Source: JAVVUJ01 sp964582545
GTDB taxonomy: Bacteria > Bacillota > Clostridia > Peptostreptococcales > Anaerovoracaceae
Direction of reading: 5' to 3'
Assembly: GCA_964582545.1 (NCBI GenBank)
Contig: CAZOSB010000051.1
Location: 1 to 10,875 of the forward strand
DNA length: 10,875 bases
How positions within the stretch are numbered: the first letter of the stretch is position 1; each line of letters starts with the position of its first letter. The notes beneath the pieces are model-generated. The model was given only the letters and a program-made list of their open reading frames with translations, was not told the DNA's origin and made no database searches. Shown in pieces: positions 5,146-10,875 of this stretch. The position numbers and the translations under genes are program-made.

Positions 5146-7907
5146 TTATCGATGGAAATAGCTTAATCAATAGGGCTTATTATGCGGTGCAAAGACCTAT
5201 GATCACAAAAGGAGGACTGTATACCCATGGGGTGTATGGTTTTCTTAATATCTTGAATAAAATGCATAAGGATTACGAACCGAATTACGTGGTAGTAACC
5301 TTTGACAGAAAAGCACCCACCTTTCGGCATGAAGCGTATGCGGAATACAAGGCGGGGCGAAAGAAAATGCCACCTGAATTGGCGATGCAACTACCTCTAT
5401 TAAAGGAGGTTTTAGAAGCCATGAATATAAAAATTTTGGAAATAGATGGTTTTGAAGCGGATGATATCATTGGTACCGTGGCAGTACGTGCAGAAAAAGA
5501 GGGGCTGGAACCCTTGATTATTACCGGAGATAAGGACGAACTTCAATTGGCCACAGATAAAACGAAAGTATTGATTACAAAAAAAGGTCTTTCAGATTTT
5601 GAAATTTATGATTATGAAACCATGATAGAGAAATATGGATTTTCTCCTACTCAATTCATCGATTATAAGGGTCTTATGGGGGATCAATCCGACAATATCC
5701 CAGGAATCCCCGGTGTTGGAGAAAAAACTGCGCAAAAGCTTATCTTAGAATTTGGAGACATAGATCACTTACTGGAAAATACTGAAAACATAAGCAATGC
5801 AAAGTTGAGACAGAAGGTGGAGGATTATGCACAACAAGCGTTGATGAGCAAAGCTCTGGCTACCATCAATACCAATGTGCCCATAGAGTACACCTTTGAA
5901 GAATGCAAAGTGGAAGAACCGGACTATGACAAACTGATTGAAGTGTATAGAAAGTTGGAATTCAACAGCCTTCTGAAGAAACTTTCCGTTCCCTCCACAC
6001 TAAGTCCTTCCAACTTAAAGCCTTCTCCCATAAGCCCTTCCTCTTCAGCTCTGGAAAAAGAGCTTTCAGCAACTTCTGAAAATCGTGGGGAAGGAAAGTC
6101 TCCCTTTGCGGACTTTCAAGGGGATGTGACAATCATTGATAATCAGGAAGTTTTAATTGGCTGGGAAGCTGACATGCTCAATATGTGCAAGGGGGGTAAA
6201 ACTCCTTTATATATCAAGGTGTTTAATGACGGCAATCACAGGGATATCCCTGTAGTTAACGGTATAGCTGTTATGGTAAACAAAAAGGTTTGCTATATTT
6301 CCACGGAAAACAATCAGCTGTTTAATCAGGTTAGAAAGTTTTTGATTTCCAACGATTTTGCTTTTATAGGACACAACCTAATTAAGGATTATTACCCATT
6401 GATGGCGGGAATTACCGAGACAGAAGCCTTTCAATTTTCTACCTATTTTGATACGGCATTGGCGCAGTATCTTTTGGAGCCCACGAAAAGCAATTACCTT
6501 CTTAAGACTCTGGTTTTGGAATACTTTCATGAGGATTTTATGGAGGAAAAGGATTTTGTGCGAGATAAGGGGCAGATGGATCTTTTGAGTAATCAGGCCG
6601 CCAGTTATGGGGAGTACGGTGCCAAATGGTGTCTGGTCGTCAAAGCCTTAGAGGAAATCTTAACTGAAAAACTATCGGCTGAAGGACTGGAACGAGTTTA
6701 TAAGGAAGTGGAGCTTCCTTTGATCCAAGCTATGAGCGCCATGGAAGCCTTTGGTTTTGCAGTGGATAGGGATGAGTTGGTGGATGCAGGAGAGAAAATC
6801 AAAGAGAGATTGGCAGAACTGACAGAGCAAATTTGCCAGATGGCAGGGGAAAGCTTCAACATCAATTCTCCCTCTCAGTTAGGGGTTATTCTCTTTGAGA
6901 AATTAGACTTGCCTAAAGGGAAAAAGACGAAAACGGGATATTCCACCGATGCGGAAGTGTTGGAAAAACTCAGGGACAAGCATGAAATCATCGAACTTAT
7001 TTTAGAATACCGCATGTTGTCAAAGCTAAACGGCACTTACATCGAAGGTTTGTTGCCACTGATTCATCATGACGGAAAAATACATGCGCATTTTCAACAG
7101 ACCATTACGGCTACGGGTCGACTGAGCTGTACAGAACCCAATTTACAAAATATCCCCATTAAGCAGGAGTTAGGCAGAAAGCTGCGTAAGGCGTTTATCC
7201 CTGAAAGCGGTGAATACGTTTTGGTGGGTGCGGATTACTCTCAGATCGAATTGAGAGTATTGGCGCACTTGTCCCAAGATGACTCTCTCTTAGAAGCCTT
7301 CAACGAAGGGGATGATATTCATAGGATTACCGCATCCAAGGTTTTTGGGGTGCAGGAGGATCAGGTGACGGATTTGCAAAGGAGCAATGCAAAAGCCGTA
7401 AACTTTGGTGTCATTTACGGAATGAGTGGCTTTGGATTATCCACTGAGCTTTCTATCTCCCGAAAAGATGCGGAAAAATATATTCAGGAATACTTTAAGA
7501 AATATACAAATGTCAAGTTTTATATGGATCAAATGGTGGCAGATTGCAAGACCAAAGGATATGTAACCACTATTATGGGACGTAAGCGAGTGATTCATGA
7601 AATCAATGCAGGAAATTACATGGTTCGCCAACTGGGAGAGCGTTTGGCTATGAATAGCCCCATTCAGGGTAGCGCCGCGGACATCATCAAGTTGGCAATG
7701 ATTAAGGTATACGAAGAGCTAAAGCGGAAAAAACTTCGATCCAGACTCATTCTACAGGTTCACGATGAACTCATTATTGAAACTCATCGGGAAGAGTTGG
7801 AGGCGGTGAAGAAGCTTTTACAGGAAAATATGGAAAAAGCTGTGGAACTTTCTGTAAAGCTGGTGGCGGAAGTAAAAACGGCGGATAACTGGTATTTGTT
7901 GAAATAA
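5127..7907 (+). CDS. polA: DNA polymerase I
   Basis: This 926-residue repair polymerase fills gaps and removes RNA primers. The 5'-3' exonuclease domain (1 to about 285) shows IIDGNSLINRAYYAV, FEADDIIG, ITGDKDELQLA and the helix-hairpin-helix GDQSDNIPGIPGVGEKTA. A Ser/Pro-rich linker (about 288-335) follows. The 3'-5' exonuclease-like domain (about 336-520) appears degenerate: no D-x-E Exo I motif is visible, Asn417/Asp421 of Exo II remain, and the Exo III aspartate position is Gly498 (Y494-x3-G). Proofreading is therefore probably lost, as in Bacillus Pol I. The polymerase domain is intact: motif A DYSQIELR with Asp703, motif B Arg752/Lys756/Phe760/Tyr764, motif C QVHDE with Asp880. ATG 5127 lies inside the end of the anti-sigma gene, with AAGGCGG 12 nt upstream, so coupled translation is likely. 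coaE follows after 20 nt. Confidence 0.97.
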   Translation: MGKRIVIIDGNSLINRAYYAVQRPMITKGGLYTHGVYGFLNILNKMHKDYEPNYVVVTFDRKAPTFRHEAYAEYKAGRKKMPPELAMQLPLLKEVLEAMNIKILEIDGFEADDIIGTVAVRAEKEGLEPLIITGDKDELQLATDKTKVLITKKGLSDFEIYDYETMIEKYGFSPTQFIDYKGLMGDQSDNIPGIPGVGEKTAQKLILEFGDIDHLLENTENISNAKLRQKVEDYAQQALMSKALATINTNVPIEYTFEECKVEEPDYDKLIEVYRKLEFNSLLKKLSVPSTLSPSNLKPSPISPSSSALEKELSATSENRGEGKSPFADFQGDVTIIDNQEVLIGWEADMLNMCKGGKTPLYIKVFNDGNHRDIPVVNGIAVMVNKKVCYISTENNQLFNQVRKFLISNDFAFIGHNLIKDYYPLMAGITETEAFQFSTYFDTALAQYLLEPTKSNYLLKTLVLEYFHEDFMEEKDFVRDKGQMDLLSNQAASYGEYGAKWCLVVKALEEILTEKLSAEGLERVYKEVELPLIQAMSAMEAFGFAVDRDELVDAGEKIKERLAELTEQICQMAGESFNINSPSQLGVILFEKLDLPKGKKTKTGYSTDAEVLEKLRDKHEIIELILEYRMLSKLNGTYIEGLLPLIHHDGKIHAHFQQTITATGRLSCTEPNLQNIPIKQELGRKLRKAFIPESGEYVLVGADYSQIELRVLAHLSQDDSLLEAFNEGDDIHRITASKVFGVQEDQVTDLQRSNAKAVNFGVIYGMSGFGLSTELSISRKDAEKYIQEYFKKYTNVKFYMDQMVADCKTKGYVTTIMGRKRVIHEINAGNYMVRQLGERLAMNSPIQGSAADIIKLAMIKVYEELKRKKLRSRLILQVHDELIIETHREELEAVKKLLQENMEKAVELSVKLVAEVKTADNWYLLK
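6000..6044 (+). repeat. Three imperfect 15-nt tandem repeats in the polA linker
   Basis: In frame, codons 292-306 of polA read LSPSN-LKPSP-ISPSS, three copies of a five-codon unit (Leu/Ile, Ser/Lys, Pro, Ser, variable). The DNA units all match around a central CCT-TC core (CCTTCC, CCTTCT, CCTTCC). They sit in the flexible linker between the 5' nuclease and 3'-5' exonuclease-like domains, so copy-number change would be tolerated. The repeat is clear by eye; any role is unknown. Confidence 0.6.
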
Positions 7908-7927
7908 GGGGAAAGGTTGAAGGGAGT

Positions 7928-8548
7928 ATGAAGGTGATCGGTCTAACTGGTGGCATAGGAACAGGTAAAACCACCGTATCGGATTACTTGATCCAAAAAG
8001 GTTACCCTGTTATAGATGCAGATAAAATGGCTAGGGAGCTTTTAAATGGCAGAACGGAAACCAGCCTTCAGGTCATCCGCAAAGTGACGGAAGCCTTTGG
8101 GGAAGATGTTTTGCAAGAGGATGGACTTCCAAATCGAAAAAAATTGGGAGATATTGTATTTCGGGATAAAGCTTCCAAGGAGCGGTTGGAGGAAATAACT
8201 CACGGAATGATCTTTTCCATGATTCACCAAAGTATAAAAGAGGGAAGGGATAAGGGATGGTCTGTACTATTTTTGGATGCACCTTTGTTGTTTGAAACCA
8301 ATTTGGATCGATATACGGATGAAACTTGGCTGCTAGATTTAGAAGATGGCATTAGGATTCCCAGAGTTATTCAAAGGGATGGCTTGTCTCGAGAAGAGAT
8401 TCAAAGGCGCATAGATCATCAAATGCCCAGAGAAGAGAAACGAAAAAGAGCCTCTTGGGTTATCGATAACTCGGGAACCCTAGAGGAACTCTATCAAACC
8501 ATAAATCAGCGATTGGAACAAGAATTAGGATTAACATCAAAGGGCTAA
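7928..8548 (+). CDS. coaE: Dephospho-CoA kinase
   Basis: This 206-residue cytoplasmic P-loop kinase phosphorylates the 3' hydroxyl of dephospho-CoA, the last step of coenzyme A synthesis. The Walker A loop is GGIGTGKT (8-15), followed by the CoaE hallmark VIDAD (28-32), then DAPLLFET, and the lid and C-terminal region RDGLSREEIQRRIDHQM and WVIDNSGT. Length is typical. The start is slightly ambiguous. ATG 7928 gives the usual MKVIGLTGG start, with GAAAGG 11 nt upstream. The strongest Shine-Dalgarno run, AAGGGAG (7920-7926), ends only 1 nt before this ATG and is better spaced (7 nt) for GTG 7934, which would remove two residues. Catalytic content is the same either way. The gene is 20 nt after polA, an arrangement common in Firmicutes, and is convergent with the next gene. 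Confidence 0.95.
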   Translation: MKVIGLTGGIGTGKTTVSDYLIQKGYPVIDADKMARELLNGRTETSLQVIRKVTEAFGEDVLQEDGLPNRKKLGDIVFRDKASKERLEEITHGMIFSMIHQSIKEGRDKGWSVLFLDAPLLFETNLDRYTDETWLLDLEDGIRIPRVIQRDGLSREEIQRRIDHQMPREEKRKRASWVIDNSGTLEELYQTINQRLEQELGLTSKG

Positions 8549-8559
8549 TCCCTCAAAAA

Positions 8560-9948
8560 CTAATCTCCTAAAATCATTTTATTTTTTCCGGAATTTTTTG
8601 CTTTGTAGGTCGCATTATCCGCATCCACAATGAGGTTCTCCAGAGTTTTTTGACCCTTTTGAGCAGAAACGATTCCACAACTGATGGTAATTTTATCAGG
8701 TTGCCCTACATCATTTACATACCCTGCTAATGCATTCATCAATCTTTGGGTAACCACTTGTACGCTTTCCACGGTAGTATCCTTAAATAGGATCATAAAT
8801 TCATCTCCCGAATATCGTATGCTTTCATCCGTGTTGGGACGAGTGAAGGCCTGCATACTTTCGGCTATAAACTGTAGGACCTTATCGCCATAAGCATGAT
8901 TGTGTTTGTCGTTAAAATCCTTAAAGTTATCCACATCAAAGAAGAGAATTGTCAAAAATTCCTCACAATAGGTATTCATATCCAACTGTGATAGCCAATA
9001 CCTGTTTTTCAACCCTGTGAGCTCATCAGTAGAGGCTTGTAACGCCATAGTATTTCCGTATTGCTTTGTAGTATTAATTTTTTTCCAAAAGAACACGATT
9101 AACGCAACTGAAATAGCTGTCAATAAAAGAATACCTATAATCATAAGCTCTAAGCTAAAGACTTCTGTAAATGGAATGATAAGAGACAATGAAAGTTGAT
9201 TATTATGCACAGGCTCATAAACCAGAAGACTCAACCTTCCATCCACTCGGGTGATTTTACTGCTGGTACTTAAGTTGGTTATCTGAGAAACTACCTTTTC
9301 ATCATTAATAATGTCTTTAATATTTTGATTCAGCACATATTCTTCGTTGGGGTGAGCAGAAATAGTACCATCCAGATTGCTCATAATCAGATAACTATTT
9401 TTTGTAATATGATCATTATTCAAAATTTCTGAAAGATATTGCAAATATGTAAATCCTACTAAAACTCCTTTGCTTTCACTATCCTGAAACAAGGGGGTGC
9501 CGATGGCAATAATTTTGCGCCCTGTGCTGACAGAGTGTATGGGCTGTGCAATCACGGTTTTCTTTTCTTGCCAAGGAACCAAATAGTACTCTCGATCCTT
9601 TAGTGACGTGCCATAATGAGCTGAACCCTCCGTGTGAACGTATTCAATACCATCCGAGTCAGTTATCAAAAAGTGAGACCACATTTGAGGATTTCTTTTG
9701 ACGATGTTGATCAGATATTGCTCTGCCACTTGGGGTGAACTGCTGTTTACTTCCTCACCGACGGCGCTAAGCTCTACGATGTTTTTCATGGAATCCAATC
9801 GTTCGTAGATATTTTTGGAAACCAAATGGAGTGTAAATTGCATTTGGTTTGTCTTAATGGTTATCAACAAATTATTGAGTAGGAAAAGCATTATGAGATA
9901 AGCGACAATTATGGAAGCGGTTCTATGTATCATAATGGTTTTTTTCAT
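8560..9948 (-). CDS. Membrane-bound Cache-GGDEF diguanylate cyclase
   Basis: This 462-residue sensor enzyme is predicted to make cyclic di-GMP in response to an extracellular signal. The first transmembrane helix is at about 9-30. An extracellular region to about residue 265 resembles a double-Cache (PDC) sensor: an LITDSDGIEYVHTEG strand, then REYYLVPWQEKK and GRKIIAIGTPLF. The second transmembrane helix is at about 266-288. The GGDEF domain (about 299-462) begins at STDELTGLKNR, with metal-binding FDVDNFK (Asp338) and the active-site loop RYSGDEF (SGDEF at 380-384). The first glycine of GGDEF is Ser380; cyclases with this variant have been reported active. The canonical RxxD inhibitory site is not in register: Asp374 is present, but the arginine is one residue too far upstream (Arg370). 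ATG 9948 is preferred. It is only 11 nt from the end of convergent coaE. Confidence 0.9.
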   Translation of the reverse strand: MKKTIMIHRTASIIVAYLIMLFLLNNLLITIKTNQMQFTLHLVSKNIYERLDSMKNIVELSAVGEEVNSSSPQVAEQYLINIVKRNPQMWSHFLITDSDGIEYVHTEGSAHYGTSLKDREYYLVPWQEKKTVIAQPIHSVSTGRKIIAIGTPLFQDSESKGVLVGFTYLQYLSEILNNDHITKNSYLIMSNLDGTISAHPNEEYVLNQNIKDIINDEKVVSQITNLSTSSKITRVDGRLSLLVYEPVHNNQLSLSLIIPFTEVFSLELMIIGILLLTAISVALIVFFWKKINTTKQYGNTMALQASTDELTGLKNRYWLSQLDMNTYCEEFLTILFFDVDNFKDFNDKHNHAYGDKVLQFIAESMQAFTRPNTDESIRYSGDEFMILFKDTTVESVQVVTQRLMNALAGYVNDVGQPDKITISCGIVSAQKGQKTLENLIVDADNATYKAKNSGKNKMILGD

Positions 9949-9953
9949 TAAAT

Positions 9954-9958
9954 CCTCC
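9954..9958 (-). promoter_or_regulatory. Ribosome-binding site deciding the GGDEF gene start
   Basis: GGAGG on the - strand lies 5 nt before ATG 9948. The upstream in-frame TTG at 9960 overlaps this site and so cannot be the start it serves. Confidence 0.8.
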
Positions 9959-10019
9959 AATAACCGTAATGATTTAACTATAATATAAATAAATGATTAT
10001 ATTTTTTCTTTTATTATTT

Positions 10020-10047
10020 ATTATAAACAAAATTATGAAAATGTCAA
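10020..10047 (-). promoter_or_regulatory. Consensus sigma-A promoter of the diguanylate cyclase gene
   Basis: Read on the - strand, TTGACA (10047-10042) and TATAAT (10025-10020) are both perfect consensus hexamers with a 16-nt spacer. Transcription would start near 10013, giving an untranslated leader of about 65 nt before ATG 9948. The leader is A+T-rich and shows no obvious riboswitch fold. The promoter predicts good housekeeping expression of the cyclase. Confidence 0.75.
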
Positions 10048-10219
10048 TGGATGTGAAGCTTAAAACAATGGAAACAATGAAACTTTGGAAGGCAGGTTTT
10101 CATACTGTTTAGAATGACCATAAATAGATAGTGGATGATCGGTATATAATAGAATAAATAATAAAGGTTAAAGTTATTAATAGGATAAAAACATTGTATT
10201 TTCAAATGAAAATAGTTTT

Positions 10220-10224
10220 GGAGG
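10220..10224 (+). promoter_or_regulatory. Ribosome-binding site deciding the VOC gene start
   Basis: GGAGG lies 5 nt before ATG 10230. The in-frame TTG at 10194 has no such site upstream, so the 36-nt extension from it is probably not translated. Confidence 0.75.
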
Positions 10225-10229
10225 AAGAG

Positions 10230-10613
10230 ATGATTCATAAGTTTGGTCAAGTCATGATTTATGTGAAGGATCCAAGGAAGTGTGCAGATTTTTGGAAAAA
10301 TAAAATTGGGTTTACCGAAATTCAAGAAAATAAGGGTGAAACGGGTATTCTATCGGTGGAGTTAGCCCCTAATAGTTCATCTGATGCAAGTATTGTTTTA
10401 TTTGATCGCGAAGTAGTTAAAAAGTTTTCGCCTGAGCTCAGTCTCCAAACTCCTTCAATTTTGTTTTCCAGTTATAACATAAAAGAGATGCATGATCGTC
10501 TAATAAAAGAAGGGGTTACCGTAGGAGAAATAGCTGATAATTCCAATCAAAAAACCTTTAATTTTTCTGATGTTGAAGGGAACTATTTTGCCGTCCGTGA
10601 GATTCCGTTGTAA
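10230..10613 (+). CDS. VOC-superfamily (glyoxalase/bleomycin-resistance fold) protein
   Basis: This 127-residue protein is one vicinal-oxygen-chelate unit made of two beta-alpha-beta-beta-beta modules. Module one shows GQVMIYVKDPRKCADFWKNK (about 6-25) and module two IKEMHDRLIKEGVTVGE, then FSDVEGNYFAVRE (about 112-124). It resembles small Firmicute VOC proteins annotated only as glyoxalase-like; substrate and reaction are not identifiable. By register with metal-binding relatives, the first ligand position is Gln7. The usual C-terminal glutamate after D-x-x-G-N appears to be Ala121, so the classical metal site may be absent; this alignment is by eye. The gene is transcribed alone, divergent from the cyclase. 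A TATAAT at 10145-10150 lies 79 nt upstream of the start but has no clear -35 partner. Confidence 0.85.
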   Translation: MIHKFGQVMIYVKDPRKCADFWKNKIGFTEIQENKGETGILSVELAPNSSSDASIVLFDREVVKKFSPELSLQTPSILFSSYNIKEMHDRLIKEGVTVGEIADNSNQKTFNFSDVEGNYFAVREIPL

Positions 10614-10630
10614 GGCTCCGTTTAATCTTT

Positions 10631-10655
10631 GACGAAATTTGAAATTTGTTTCGTT
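10631..10655 (+). terminator. Weak hairpin after the VOC gene
   Basis: GACGAAA (10631-10637) can pair with TTTCGTT (10649-10655), with one G-T wobble and an 11-nt loop, 17 nt after the VOC stop. The following bases are only loosely T-rich (TGCCTTGAATATATC), so an intrinsic terminator is possible but not well supported. Confidence 0.25.
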
Positions 10656-10791
10656 TGCCTTGAATATATCTTTATTTCTTACTATGGGTTTGATTGTTAT
10701 AAGTTATCTATAAATAGTAAATGATATATAGATAGTTTAAATAGTATCTATAATTTATAAATTTTAAAATTAATAAATATTAAAAATGTTG

Positions 10792-10820
10792 TTGACGATT
10801 CGATAAAAAACCTATATAAT
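10792..10820 (+). promoter_or_regulatory. Strong sigma-A promoter, probably of an rRNA or other stable-RNA operon
   Basis: TTGACG (10792-10797) and TATAAT (10815-10820) are separated by the optimal 17 nt. The 90 or so bases upstream are nearly pure A and T with A/T tracts, as in UP elements of ribosomal promoters. Transcription would start near 10827 and run out of the window; no coding start or ribosome-binding site follows. Together with the boxA-like leader, this suggests a 16S rRNA operon promoter. Confidence 0.7.
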
Positions 10821-10824
10821 AATC

Positions 10825-10837
10825 CTGTCTTTGACAG
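10825..10837 (+). repeat. Small inverted repeat at the predicted transcript start
   Basis: CTGTC (10825-10829) and GACAG (10833-10837) form a perfect 5-bp stem with a TTT loop at about +1 of the right-edge promoter. It may fold at the 5' end of the nascent RNA or be chance. Confidence 0.35.
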
Positions 10838-10858
10838 TTGAAAGAGATAAAAAGCTTG

Positions 10859-10875
10859 AAAGTCTTTGAAAATAA
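10859..10875 (+). promoter_or_regulatory. boxA-like antitermination leader motif, truncated by the window edge
   Basis: AAAGTCTTTGAAAATAA closely resembles the TCTTTGAAAA core of boxA elements found in rRNA leaders of Bacillus and Clostridia, just before 16S rRNA. It lies about 35 nt after the predicted transcript start. The rRNA gene itself is not in the window, so identity is inferred. Confidence 0.5.

Noticed and set aside
8525..8571. Possible terminator between coaE and the cyclase gene (TTAGGA with TCCTAA, and AGGG-CTAAT-CCCT inside)
   Set aside because: The stems are short, the loop is large and no T-run directly follows either small stem, so it is too weak to annotate.
10035..10112. 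A short + strand reading frame of 25 codons (MKMSMDVKLKTMETMKLWK...)
   Set aside because: It has no ribosome-binding site and overlaps the -35 hexamer of the cyclase promoter. Its Lys/Met/Thr bias comes from a short AAACAATG repeat.
10044..10325. A - strand reading frame of 93 codons
   Set aside because: It lies opposite the 5' part of the VOC gene and A+T-rich intergenic DNA. Its composition (Phe, Ile, Asn, His, Leu) is what reversed A+T-rich DNA gives, and it matches no recognisable family.
1..10875. CRISPR arrays, tRNA genes, transposases, phage genes, toxin-antitoxin pairs, attachment sites
   Set aside because: No regularly spaced repeats, cloverleaf-like stretches or mobile-element proteins were seen on either strand.

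Overview
The window looks like chromosome from a low-GC, Gram-positive anaerobe of the class Clostridia. Evidence: A+T-rich intergenic DNA, strong AGGAGG-type ribosome-binding sites, TTG/GTG start codons, a clostridial-style etfB-etfA pair, a single-gene HisJ-type histidinol phosphatase and a polA-coaE gene pair. An Alkaliphilus-like lineage would fit, but the species cannot be fixed from sequence reading alone.

Left block (4-2293, + strand): etfB, etfA and a MaoC-type hydratase gene are tightly packed (0-nt gap, then an 8-nt overlap) and look like the end of an acyl-CoA oxidation or reduction operon that starts left of the window. The electron-transferring flavoprotein (ETF) would exchange electrons with an acyl-CoA dehydrogenase, probably encoded further upstream. 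The MaoC protein would hydrate or dehydrate an enoyl-CoA/3-hydroxyacyl-CoA. A symmetric hairpin at 2296-2334 separates this operon from the convergent hisJ gene (2342-3136, - strand).

Middle block (3137-8548): a very A+T-rich divergent intergenic region of about 370 bases precedes a four-gene + strand cluster: an ECF sigma factor, its membrane-bound zinc-finger anti-sigma factor, DNA polymerase I (polA) and dephospho-CoA kinase (coaE). The anti-sigma and polA genes overlap by 19 nt and polA-coaE are 20 nt apart, so an envelope-signal regulator pair is probably co-transcribed with a core DNA repair polymerase. The polymerase has an intact 5' nuclease and polymerase domain but a degenerate 3'-5' exonuclease domain. 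Its interdomain linker contains a small tandem repeat.

Right block (8549-10875): a membrane-bound Cache-GGDEF diguanylate cyclase (- strand) has a consensus sigma-A promoter (TTGACA-16 nt-TATAAT). A divergent small VOC-fold gene follows on the + strand. The last about 160 bases hold an A+T-rich tract, a near-consensus promoter (TTGACG-17 nt-TATAAT) and a boxA-like TCTTTGAAAA leader. This strongly suggests that an rRNA operon or other stable-RNA transcription unit begins just past the right edge.

No mobile element, CRISPR array, tRNA gene or phage gene was seen. This is mostly ordinary chromosome. The points most worth a second look are the sigma/anti-sigma/polA linkage and the putative rrn promoter at the edge.
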